A DNA stretch of 7,549 nucleotides from Candidatus Izemoplasma sp. (GTDB lineage: Bacteria > Bacillota_I > Bacilli_A > Izemoplasmatales > Izemoplasmataceae). The stretch lies in contig SKGG01000054.1 of NCBI GenBank assembly GCA_007117565.1, positions 1 to 7,549 of the forward strand, given 5' to 3'. Below, piece after piece: positions 1 to 5,543 of this stretch; the stretch's first letter is position 1, and each line of letters opens with the position of its first letter. The position numbers and the translations under genes are program-made. The notes below the pieces were generated by a model. The model was not told the origin of the DNA and did not search any database. It worked only from the letters and a program-made list of their open reading frames with translations.

Positions 1-969
1 ATTGGGTCACATACGGTAAAAGCGCTTTATGATCACGGCCATACGGCAGTGATTGTGGATGATTGCTCCAACGCCAAAGAAGCGGTGCATGGTCATTTAG
101 AAACCTTGGTGAAGGCATCAATTCCTTTTTACCTTCAAGATGTAAAAGATGAAACTGCGATGAACACCATTTTTGAAGCGCATGCGTTTGATGGCGTCTT
201 ACATTTTGCAGGCTATAAAGCCGTTGGAGAATCGGTTGAAAAGCCTCTAAAATACTACCGAAATAACTTAAACACGACGATGACACTCATGGACTTATGT
301 CTAGAACATCAGGTCGATAAAGTCATTTTTTCATCGTCAGCGACGGTGTATGGTGAACAAGAAAGCCCCTTACATGAAGGCTTAGAGCTTAAAGTCACCA
401 CCAATCCTTATGGTGAAACCAAAGCGATGTCTGAACGCATCTTAAAAGATATTCAAAAAGCCCACCCCAAACTGGGTGTGACTTTATTACGCTATTTCAA
501 TCCAGTGGGCGCCGATGAAAGTGGGTTGATTGGTGAAGACCCTCACGGGATTCCCAATAATCTCATGCCCTTCATTACCAAAGTCGCCGCAGGGAGCCTA
601 GATAAGCTTCAAATTTTTGGTCATGACTACCCCACCATTGATGGCACTGGTGTGCGTGATTACATTCATGTGAGTGATTTAGCGCGAGGCCATGTCTTAG
701 CGATCGAACAACTCACCTCAGGCACACATATCTATAACTTAGGGACGGGTCAAGGGACTTCCGTCTTACAGATGGTGACAGCCTTTGAAACAGTGAATCA
801 AGTGCGCGTACCTTACACCTTTGCGCCACGTCGCGCGGGCGATGTGGCGGTGACGTACGCGGCCGTTGATAAAGCTAAAGAAGCGTTAAATTTTGAGACT
901 GAAAAAACCATCGATGATATGGTCCGCGATAGTTGGCGGTTTACCTTAAATCAAAAAAATAGTCTTTAA
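1..969 (+). CDS. galE: UDP-glucose 4-epimerase, 5'-truncated by the window edge
   Basis: This enzyme interconverts UDP-glucose and UDP-galactose (Leloir pathway and cell-surface sugar supply) in the cytoplasm, using bound NAD. The reading frame is open from base 1 and begins with IGSHT, the tail of the N-terminal GYIGSHT Rossmann motif. About 11 residues and the true start therefore lie outside the window; the GTG at 49 is internal. Counting visible residues, SSSATVYG lies near 111-118, and the catalytic Tyr and Lys of NPYGETK are near 137 and 141, matching Ser124, Tyr149 and Lys153 of E. coli GalE. LLRYFNPVGA and the GVRDYIHVSDLA block are also typical of GalE. The visible 322 residues plus those missing give about 333, the usual length. 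The gene ends in TAA inside a terminator shared with the convergent downstream gene. It is a short-chain dehydrogenase-type epimerase; a related hexose epimerase is possible but much less likely. Confidence 0.96.
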   Translation: MGSHTVKALYDHGHTAVIVDDCSNAKEAVHGHLETLVKASIPFYLQDVKDETAMNTIFEAHAFDGVLHFAGYKAVGESVEKPLKYYRNNLNTTMTLMDLCLEHQVDKVIFSSSATVYGEQESPLHEGLELKVTTNPYGETKAMSERILKDIQKAHPKLGVTLLRYFNPVGADESGLIGEDPHGIPNNLMPFITKVAAGSLDKLQIFGHDYPTIDGTGVRDYIHVSDLARGHVLAIEQLTSGTHIYNLGTGQGTSVLQMVTAFETVNQVRVPYTFAPRRAGDVAVTYAAVDKAKEALNFETEKTIDDMVRDSWRFTLNQKNSL

Positions 970-994
970 GCCGATAAGCTTAAAGACTATTTTT
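955..994. terminator. Bidirectional intrinsic terminator between galE and the FMN reductase gene
   Basis: A perfect 17-bp inverted repeat pairs AAAAATAGTCTTTAAGC (955-971) with its complement at 978-994, leaving a 6-nt loop (972-977). The ends are A-runs and T-runs, so either strand gives a hairpin followed by U's. It lies between convergent genes. The left arm contains the last 15 bases of galE, including its stop codon, and the right arm ends one base before the stop codon of the minus-strand gene. Confidence 0.88.
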
Positions 995-995
995 A

Positions 996-1538
996 TTAGC
1001 GTAGGGTTTTGAGCGCGGTGGCCCAATCGGTGACTTCTTGAGTGAGTGCGTTTAAGTTGTTGTCATGAATGCCTTCTTGAGGTTTAAATGTTGAAAACTT
1101 TTCGAAATCATGGAACAACGATAATAAGACATGACTACGCACATCCGCAATCTTAATTTCGCCGAGTATAGCTCTTAGATGTTCAGCTGCACGTGCGCCG
1201 CCTGCAGATCCATAACTGACGATGCCAGCCGCTTTGTTATGACATTCTTCGCGCAAATAATCAATCGCGTTTTTTAAACTAGCTGGGATTGAATGATTGT
1301 ATTCAGCTGTGACAAAGATAAACCCATCTTGCGCTGCAATATCCGCTTTAAATCGCTCTAAGTGAGTCGGTTTAGCTTCGCCTAATAGTGGGAGTCGATA
1401 GTCTTTTAAATCAATGATGGTAAGGGTCGCATCGGTGCGTTTTGTGAGTTCACTTTTGACCCACTGTGCGACGGATAAACCAACACGTCCTTCACGGGTG
1501 GATGATATAATGATGCCTAAATTTAATGGTGTGCTCAT
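996..1538 (-). CDS. NAD(P)H-dependent FMN reductase family protein (flavodoxin-like fold)
   Basis: This is a small cytoplasmic flavoprotein of the NADPH-dependent FMN reductase family (chromate, quinone and azo reductase relatives), which transfers hydride from NAD(P)H through FMN to small acceptors. The 180-residue length is typical. Visible motifs are the N-terminal beta strand and phosphate loop (SSTREGR, residues 12-18), the family signature AEYNHSIPASLKNAIDYL (78-95), which contacts flavin and the dimer partner, and the glycine-rich YGSAGGARA (109-117). The start is supported by AAGGAGGT (1545-1552 on the opposite strand), six bases before ATG. The gene is convergent with galE, shares its terminator, and is divergent from udk. 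The physiological substrate cannot be told from sequence; a detoxifying quinone or azo reductase role is an inference. A possible operator lies upstream at 1594-1614. Confidence 0.92.
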   Translation of the reverse strand: MSTPLNLGIIISSTREGRVGLSVAQWVKSELTKRTDATLTIIDLKDYRLPLLGEAKPTHLERFKADIAAQDGFIFVTAEYNHSIPASLKNAIDYLREECHNKAAGIVSYGSAGGARAAEHLRAILGEIKIADVRSHVLLSLFHDFEKFSTFKPQEGIHDNNLNALTQEVTDWATALKTLR

Positions 1539-1593
1539 AGTATGACCTCCTTAAGTTGTGTACATTTACAGTGTAACAAATAATTTGAATTCG

Positions 1594-1614
1594 AAGTAAA
1601 ATATGCACTTACTT
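1594..1614. promoter_or_regulatory. Candidate operator: inverted repeat AAGTAA-N9-TTACTT
   Basis: A perfect 6-bp inverted repeat, AAGTAA (1594-1599) and TTACTT (1609-1614), lies in the divergent region about 55 bases upstream of the FMN reductase start. On the minus strand one arm could serve as a weak -35, with TACACT about 18 bases downstream as -10. Half-sites of the TTACTT/AAGTAA kind are reminiscent of sites bound by redox-sensing DUF24/MarR-type repressors that control such reductases. That link is an inference, and no regulator gene is visible in the window. Confidence 0.3.
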
Positions 1615-1653
1615 TTTGTAACTATATTTATGCGTGTGCTTTTGGTTGGATTT

Positions 1654-1662
1654 TGATATAAT
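1654..1662 (+). promoter_or_regulatory. Extended -10 promoter of udk
   Basis: TGATATAAT is an extended -10 element: TG, one base, then consensus TATAAT at 1657-1662. No good -35 lies 16-18 bases upstream, which is common for extended -10 promoters. Transcription would start near 1669, giving a leader of only about 19 bases that still contains AAGGAG (1673-1678), nine bases before the udk ATG. Confidence 0.6.
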
Positions 1663-1687
1663 GATGAACGATAAGGAGTGACACACT

Positions 1688-2323
1688 ATGAAACCCTATG
1701 TGATGCTTGTGGCCGGGGGTTCGGCTTCCGGGAAATCCACCGTCGTCGATGAAGTCTTAAAACGTGCTGGCTTAGAAGATGTCATCATCATTAAACAAGA
1801 TGATTATTATCATGACCAAAAAGACATCCCCCTTGATAAGAGACGTCTCATGAATTACGATCATCCATCCTCATTAGATAACACGTTATTGAAAGCTCAT
1901 TTAGAAACATTGTTACAGTTTCAACCCATTGAAAAACCCACCTATGACTTTGTCAATCACACAAGGTCTTCAACGACCCAAAAAATCGAACCTAAAAACA
2001 TCATCATTGTTGAGGGTATTTTAGTGTTACACGATGAAGCCATTCGCAGCTTATCAGATTTAAACATTTACGTTGAACTCGACGATGACACCCGCTTTAT
2101 CCGCCGGATGTTAAGAGACATTAACGAACGAGGACGTACGTTAGAAAACATCATCGAACAATACCAGTCGACGGTTAAACCTATGTATCATGCTTTTATT
2201 AGGCCAACGAAACGCTATGCAGATATTTTAATACCTAACGATTCTAAACATGATATCGCGGTGGATTTAATTGTCGCAAAAATCGATCAGTTCCGCCGAG
2301 CCTTGTCCAAAGAAGGCAGCTAA
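1688..2323 (+). CDS. udk: Uridine kinase (uridine/cytidine salvage)
   Basis: This cytoplasmic enzyme phosphorylates uridine and cytidine to UMP and CMP with a nucleoside triphosphate in pyrimidine salvage. The 211 residues match the usual single-domain bacterial enzyme. It shows the Walker A loop GGSASGKS (residues 10-17), the nucleoside-pocket stretch QDDYYHD (37-43), NYDHP (56-60), the YDF segment (86-88), the strand ending IIIVEG (105-110), the lid arginines RRMLRDINERGR (139-150) and the C-terminal block from EQYQ to LIPND (157-185). These together separate it from phosphoribulokinase and pantothenate kinase relatives. ATG at 1688 follows AAGGAG at a spacing of nine and an extended -10 promoter. 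It appears monocistronic: the next feature on the strand is a tRNA gene with its own promoter. No strong forward terminator follows it. Confidence 0.96.
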   Translation: MKPYVMLVAGGSASGKSTVVDEVLKRAGLEDVIIIKQDDYYHDQKDIPLDKRRLMNYDHPSSLDNTLLKAHLETLLQFQPIEKPTYDFVNHTRSSTTQKIEPKNIIIVEGILVLHDEAIRSLSDLNIYVELDDDTRFIRRMLRDINERGRTLENIIEQYQSTVKPMYHAFIRPTKRYADILIPNDSKHDIAVDLIVAKIDQFRRALSKEGS

Positions 2324-2346
2324 AACAATCCATTCAAACCACAAAA

Positions 2347-2371
2347 AAACACCTTAATTAGTCAAGTGTTT
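2347..2371. terminator. Weak hairpin downstream of udk
   Basis: AAACAC (2347-2352) pairs with GTGTTT (2366-2371), extended by TT/AA across a single bulged C, with an 8-nt loop. On the plus strand only three T's follow before an A-run, so it is a poor udk terminator. On the minus strand it is followed by a seven-base T-run (complement of 2343-2349), so it would work better against antisense transcription entering udk. The direction and function are uncertain. Confidence 0.35.
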
Positions 2372-2389
2372 AAAATGATTCGTTTTCAC

Positions 2390-2418
2390 TTGAATCTTTA
2401 AAGCGCATAGGGTAAAAT
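2390..2418 (+). promoter_or_regulatory. Promoter of the tRNA-Ala gene
   Basis: TTGAAT (2390-2395) and TAAAAT (2413-2418) are separated by exactly 17 bases. The predicted start near 2425 is about six bases before the mature tRNA 5' end, as expected for a stand-alone tRNA unit. The -35 overlaps the right arm of an inverted repeat (TCAAGTG 2362-2368 with CACTTGA 2387-2393). Confidence 0.7.
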
Positions 2419-2430
2419 TAATATTCGAGT

Positions 2431-2506
2431 GGGGCCATAGCTCAGCTGGGAGAGCGCTAGCATGGCATGCTAGAGGTCACGGGTTCGAGCCCCGTTGGCT
2501 CCACCA
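2431..2506 (+). tRNA. tRNA-Ala, anticodon GGC
   Basis: This is a 76-nt cloverleaf with encoded CCA (2504-2506). The acceptor arms GGGGCCA (2431-2437) and TGGCTCC (2496-2502) pair with a G3:U70 wobble, the classic alanine identity element, followed by A73. The D arm is GCTCAGCTGGGAGAGC. The anticodon stem CTAGC/GCTAG (2457-2461, 2469-2473) closes the loop ATGGCAT with anticodon GGC at 2464-2466, reading GCC and GCU. The variable loop is AGGTC, and the T stem ACGGG/CCCGT holds loop TTCGAGC. It stands alone, with its own promoter and terminator. Confidence 0.98.
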
Positions 2507-2514
2507 TATCATTC

Positions 2515-2536
2515 AAACGCCGTAAGGTGTTTTTTT
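2515..2536 (+). terminator. Intrinsic terminator of the tRNA-Ala unit
   Basis: The stem AAACGCC (2515-2521) pairs with GGTGTTT (2526-2532), including one G-U pair, around a GTAA loop (a GNRA tetraloop), followed by T's to 2536. It begins nine bases after the tRNA CCA end. Its right arm belongs to a 14-bp inverted repeat with 2343-2356, on the other side of the tRNA. Confidence 0.85.
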
Positions 2537-2543
2537 ATGCGAT

Positions 2544-2570
2544 AAAAAAGCCAATCCTTCGGACCGGCTT
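2544..2570 (-). terminator. Intrinsic terminator of the minus-strand membrane protein gene
   Basis: Read on the minus strand, AAGCCGGTCC pairs with GGATTGGCTT around a GAA loop and is followed by six T's (counting two stem T's). The two inner pairs are G-U in minus-strand RNA but A-C mismatches in plus-strand RNA, so the sequence itself shows it is built to act on the minus strand. It lies about 36 bases past the stop codon of the 127-residue membrane protein gene. Confidence 0.85.
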
Positions 2571-2605
2571 AAACTTATTAGATTTTGTGTGATGTATGAG
2601 ACGGT

Positions 2606-2989
2606 TTAGCGGTAGCGTTTTTTAAGTTCCATTTTAGCAATCGGCCATACGCTGATGGCCACACCTAAGTAAATCACACCCGCGACGATCGCGGTAATCT
2701 GGCGAGCTAAACCATCGTCCGTAAATAAACCGACCAACATCACGACGACACCGTGGCCTAAAAATACTGACTGAAACGCGTAGATTAAAAAACTTAACGT
2801 TGCGATGGTGGCTTTTAAACCGATGATCGAACGAGGGTTTATTGAACGTGTTTGCATAAACCCAAGCAAAAAAGCAGCAAGTGTGGTTAACACGTACCAG
2901 CTACTAACAACGTTAAAGGATGGCTGAATGCTCAAACCGCCAATGAGGATCATTGCTGACATGACGTAAGGCACGTTACTTTTTTGCAT
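2606..2989 (-). CDS. Small hydrophobic membrane protein of unknown function
   Basis: I do not recognise this 127-residue protein. It is strongly hydrophobic, with about four likely membrane segments near residues 7-22, 30-46, 59-89 (long; possibly two short helices or one helix with a re-entrant part) and 98-117. Charged residues are concentrated in the short loop around 48-59 (QTRSINPRSIIGLK) and the basic tail KMELKKRYR, which by the positive-inside rule should both be cytoplasmic. No catalytic motif or transporter signature is visible. ATG at 2989 is preceded by GGAG (2998-3001) at a spacing of eight, with a promoter at 3020-3048 and a dedicated terminator, so it looks like a real single-gene unit. 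It is divergent from the amidase gene. Base composition resembles its neighbours. Confidence 0.8.
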   Translation of the reverse strand: MQKSNVPYVMSAMILIGGLSIQPSFNVVSSWYVLTTLAAFLLGFMQTRSINPRSIIGLKATIATLSFLIYAFQSVFLGHGVVVMLVGLFTDDGLARQITAIVAGVIYLGVAISVWPIAKMELKKRYR

Positions 2990-3019
2990 ACAAACAACTC
3001 CGTTTATTTTCTATTTTCT

Positions 3020-3048
3020 ATTGTCGCATAAAAAAAGTCGCTTGACAA
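3020..3048 (-). promoter_or_regulatory. Promoter of the 127-residue membrane protein gene
   Basis: On the minus strand, TTGTCA (complement of 3043-3048) is followed after 17 bases by GACAAT (complement of 3020-3025), which is preceded by TGC, giving an extended -10. The -35 occupies the same bases as the TTGACA read on the plus strand (3042-3047). Confidence 0.6.
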
Positions 3049-3069
3049 TTGAAGGATAGGCCTTATTTT
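3042..3069 (+). promoter_or_regulatory. Upstream amidase promoter (P1), -35 shared with the divergent gene
   Basis: A perfect TTGACA (3042-3047) is followed after 16 bases by TATTTT (3064-3069), a weak -10. The heptamer TTGACAA reads as TTGTCAA on the other strand, so one site can serve as -35 in both directions. An 8-bp palindrome AAGCGCTT (3070-3077) lies directly after the -10. Confidence 0.45.
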
Positions 3070-3090
3070 AAGCGCTTTAGTGACCATCTG

Positions 3091-3099
3091 TGCTATAAT
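3091..3099 (+). promoter_or_regulatory. Downstream amidase promoter (P2), extended -10
   Basis: TGCTATAAT is an extended -10 with consensus TATAAT at 3094-3099 and no convincing -35. Transcription would start near 3106, leaving a leader of about 14 bases that consists almost entirely of the ribosome binding site. Confidence 0.55.
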
Positions 3100-3106
3100 T
3101 CTTCTA

Positions 3107-3114
3107 AGAGGTGA
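3107..3114 (+). promoter_or_regulatory. Ribosome binding site that fixes the amidase start
   Basis: AGAGGTGA matches the anti-Shine-Dalgarno sequence at seven or eight positions if counted as AAGAGGTGA, and lies five bases before ATG at 3120. The in-frame GTG at 3111 is part of this site itself, so translation should start at 3120 rather than 3111. Confidence 0.75.
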
Positions 3115-3119
3115 CGAAG

Positions 3120-4529
3120 ATGATCTATGACTCCATTTTAACGCTCCAAGATAAGTACCGAAAAAAAGAACTCACAAGCACTCAGCTTGTAACATCTTTA
3201 CTTGCGCGCATTGAACAACATGACCCTAGTGTTAATGCGGTGACGCTGATTGCGCCAGATGCCAAGGCACAAGCCAAAGCCTTAGATAACGAACGTGAAG
3301 CGCAGGGACCAAGGGGACCACTCCATGGGATTCCTATCTTGTTAAAAGACAACATTAACACTAAAGACATGCCGACAACCGCGGGCAGTTTAGCGCTGAA
3401 AGATCTCATCCCACCGTATGAAGCAACGTTAGTACAAAATCTTAAAAAAGCTGGGGCCATCATCTTAGGCAAAGTAAATTTATCAGAGTTTGCTTACTTT
3501 ATGAGTATGAAAAAAATGCCTTCAGGTTTCTCTTCACTCAAAGGGCAAGTCAAAAGTCCCTATCATGACAAGATTGATCCCTTAGGCTCATCAACGGGCT
3601 CGGCTGTCTCGGTGGCGATGGGGTATGCGCCTATGGCTATCGGTACGGAAACCAATGGCTCAATCATTGCCCCGAGTTATCAAAACGGTGTCGTTGGTAT
3701 TAAACCCACCGTAGGGTTAGTCTCACGTCATGGCATTATCCCCATATCAGCCGTTCAAGATACCGCCGGTCCCATTGCTAGAACGGTCCGTGATGCGGCG
3801 TTAATCTTAGAATATATCAAAGGCCGTGATGCTTATGATCACGCAACACTCAATAACCCAAACACATCGCTCGATTATGCAACGTCTTATAAGAACCCTA
3901 TTAAAAATCTTCGTGTTGGATTACTTAAACTTAAAGGGTATGACTACAAAGAAGAAGACCTCAAACTCATGCGTGAGCTCAAACAAATTTATAAACCACT
4001 TGGTGTGATCATTGAAGACGTTGTTTATGAGACGGTCGATTGTCCTAATGAAGCCAGTATGCTTTATGAGTTTAAGCACAGCTTAAACGCCTACTTAGAA
4101 AGTGTTGAAGGGCACACAGCCATGAAGTCACTCGAAGAGATTATCGCTTTTTATGAGGCGGATCCTAAAGGTCGCATGCCTTATGGGCACGACACTTTAA
4201 CTGCAGCTCAGGCGACCTCTGGAGATTTACATAGCGAAGACTACCTACAAAAGCGCACCGCCGTGGTGGAAGCCGCTCAAACGTTTGAAGCACTCTATGA
4301 ACAACATGATTTAGATGCGATGGTCTCTTTACATTGGTTGCCTTATGGACCTGTCTTAGGGCATCCCTCCGTCGTTGTTCCGGCTAAAAAACTGATTGAT
4401 GACGCGCCTAAATCGTTTGTCTTTACCGCAACGCTTTGGCAAGAACCACGCCTCATTGGATTGGCGTATGCTTACGAACAAGCCACCCTAAGATTCACGC
4501 CACCTAAAGCTTACAACACGTCTAAATAA
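3120..4529 (+). CDS. Amidase signature family hydrolase
   Basis: This is a cytoplasmic amide hydrolase with the Ser-cisSer-Lys triad. From ATG at 3120 it has 469 residues, in family range. GIPILLKDNI carries the catalytic Lys (76). LGSSTGS carries the cis-Ser (157). GTETNGSIIAPS carries the nucleophile Ser (181), 24 residues later as in fatty acid amide hydrolase. VVGIKPTVGLVSRHGIIPIS and QDTAGPIARTVRDAA complete the signature. GatA typically has TDTGGS, and the GTET form with IKPTVGLVSR resembles the stand-alone peptide-amidase-like branch, so GatA is unlikely; no gatB or gatC lies nearby. The second position of the usual GG or DG pair before the nucleophile reads NG, a mild oddity. There is no signal peptide. 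It has two candidate promoters and an intrinsic terminator overlapping its stop. The substrate is unknown. Confidence 0.92.
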   Translation: MIYDSILTLQDKYRKKELTSTQLVTSLLARIEQHDPSVNAVTLIAPDAKAQAKALDNEREAQGPRGPLHGIPILLKDNINTKDMPTTAGSLALKDLIPPYEATLVQNLKKAGAIILGKVNLSEFAYFMSMKKMPSGFSSLKGQVKSPYHDKIDPLGSSTGSAVSVAMGYAPMAIGTETNGSIIAPSYQNGVVGIKPTVGLVSRHGIIPISAVQDTAGPIARTVRDAALILEYIKGRDAYDHATLNNPNTSLDYATSYKNPIKNLRVGLLKLKGYDYKEEDLKLMRELKQIYKPLGVIIEDVVYETVDCPNEASMLYEFKHSLNAYLESVEGHTAMKSLEEIIAFYEADPKGRMPYGHDTLTAAQATSGDLHSEDYLQKRTAVVEAAQTFEALYEQHDLDAMVSLHWLPYGPVLGHPSVVVPAKKLIDDAPKSFVFTATLWQEPRLIGLAYAYEQATLRFTPPKAYNTSK

Positions 4530-4542
4530 GGCGTGTTTTTTT
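4515..4542 (+). terminator. Intrinsic terminator overlapping the amidase stop codon
   Basis: AACACGTCT (4515-4523) pairs with AGGCGTGTT (4529-4537), one G-U pair, around the loop AAATA. A seven-base T-run (4536-4542), G and four more T's follow. The TAA stop codon (4527-4529) lies across the loop and stem, so the last codons of the amidase form the left arm. It separates the amidase from the downstream transporter cluster. Confidence 0.88.
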
Positions 4543-4574
4543 GTTTTAAGACGATAGAGAGACGCATTTTGCGT

Positions 4575-4580
4575 TATAAT
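4575..4580 (+). promoter_or_regulatory. Candidate -10 of the transporter/DJ-1 cluster
   Basis: A consensus TATAAT lies 24 bases before the start codon, with no good -35 at 16-18 bases. A small inverted repeat ACGC-N5-GCGT (4562-4574) lies immediately upstream. Transcription would start near 4587, just before the ribosome binding site GTGGAGG (4588-4594). Again the leader would be very short. Confidence 0.45.
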
Positions 4581-4601
4581 GAAAAACGTGGAGGCTTGAT
4601 G

Positions 4602-5543
4602 ATGATGCAGATAAAAAGTCACCTTGCTGGGGTACTCTTTGCGACCATTTTTGGATTTACCTTTATGTTCTCTAAAGTGGCGCTTGATTATGTCGTACCG
4701 ATGGGACTCATTGCCTATCGTTTTCTCGTCGCGTTTTTATTTTTTTAACTTCTAAGACGTTTAAAATGGGTGAACATTCGCTTTTCAAAAGCGTCCATTA
4801 AACCGATTTTTTGGGTGGTCCTTTTTCAACCAGTACTTTATTTCTTATTTGAGATCTATGGACTGAATCTTGTTACTTCCGCGGAAGCCGGCATGATGAT
4901 TGCTCTCATCCCCGTGTTTGGCGCGCTCATGAGTGGTGTCGTGTTGAAAGAACCGGTAAGACCTGTGCAATGGATTTTTATTATTTTAAGTGTCAGTGGC
5001 ATTTTATACATCCAAGTTCAGCGCCTTCAAAATGGTTTAGAGGGTGCGCTTTTAGGATTTATCTTGTTATTCTTGGCGGTATTGTCCGCCGCAGCCTTTA
5101 ACTTAGCCTCAAGGGCGGCTTCTACGCGTGTACGCGCGGCTGAGCTCACCTATTTTATGATGATGGTGGGCGCCGTGACGTTTAACACCCTTTTTATTGG
5201 TCAGCTGATCATTGAAAATCGTCTTTCGGATTACGTCTTGAATCTAATGATCATCCAAAATGTTTTTCCGATTTTGTATTTAGGTGTGATGGCTTCTGTG
5301 GGTGGTTTTTTCCTTGTTAATTATGCTTTAAGAACACTAACAGCGCCTGTTGCCAGCATCTATGCAAACTTAGCGACAGTTGTATCCATTTTAGCGGGGG
5401 CGTTTATTCTCAACGAAACGTTGTATCGCTATCATGCGATAGGGAGCGTCATTATCTTAGTTGGGGTGTATGGCACGGTGCGAACGCAGCGTAAAGGCCG
5501 TCGTCTTATCACCCACAAAACACCCATAAAGGAGCCTTTATGA
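4602..5543 (+). pseudogene. DMT superfamily (EamA) transporter interrupted by an in-frame TAA
   Basis: The conceptual product is a ten-helix inner-membrane metabolite exporter or importer with two EamA repeats, about 313 residues, normal for the family. The first repeat starts GVLFATIFGFTFMFSK and reaches IAYRFLVAFLFF at residue 48. Codon 49 is TAA (4746-4748). The same frame then continues without shift as LLRRLKW to residue 313. Typical family features follow: QPVLYFLFEIYGL, a second repeat from GALLGFILLFLAV, and the end motif FILNETLYRYHAIGSVIILVGVYG. GGAGG (4590-4594) precedes three consecutive in-frame ATGs (4599, 4602, 4605); 4602 has the best spacing. The downstream half has a GTG at 4770 but no ribosome binding site. 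A TTA (Leu) to TAA substitution is the simplest origin; a sequencing error is possible. The substrate is unknown. The stop TGA overlaps the next gene by ATGA. Confidence 0.85.

Larger units (their letters stand above)
2343..2536. repeat. 14-bp inverted repeat flanking the tRNA gene
   Basis: AAAAAAACACCTTA (2343-2356) is the exact reverse complement of 2523-2536. The two outer flanks also share the direct repeat CATTCAAAC (2331-2339 and 2510-2518). The right arm is part of the tRNA terminator and the left arm is part of the hairpin behind udk. The coordinates given span both arms. Confidence 0.7.

Noticed and set aside
49..51. GTG at 49 as the galE start
   Set aside because: The frame is open to base 1 and encodes the end of the N-terminal GYIGSHT motif, so the gene starts before the window.
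2362..2393. Inverted repeat TCAAGTG...CACTTGA as the udk terminator
   Set aside because: No T-run follows and it overlaps the tRNA promoter -35; it may be chance or regulatory, but not a convincing terminator.
3111..3119. GTG at 3111 as the amidase start
   Set aside because: The GTG is part of the Shine-Dalgarno sequence AGAGGTGA; ATG at 3120 has correct spacing.
3182..3472. Minus-strand reading frame of 96 codons inside the amidase gene
   Set aside because: It lies opposite conserved amidase sequence, has no family features and is a shadow frame.
4740..4748. Frameshift or transcription slippage at the T7 run in the transporter gene
   Set aside because: The coding frame is identical on both sides of the TAA, and a +1 shift soon meets another stop (near 4798-4801). 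Only a substitution-type change restores one EamA protein.
4770..5543. Downstream transporter half as an independent gene starting at GTG 4770
   Set aside because: No ribosome binding site precedes 4770 and the family-typical LLRRLKW sequence lies before it, so it is the remainder of one interrupted gene.
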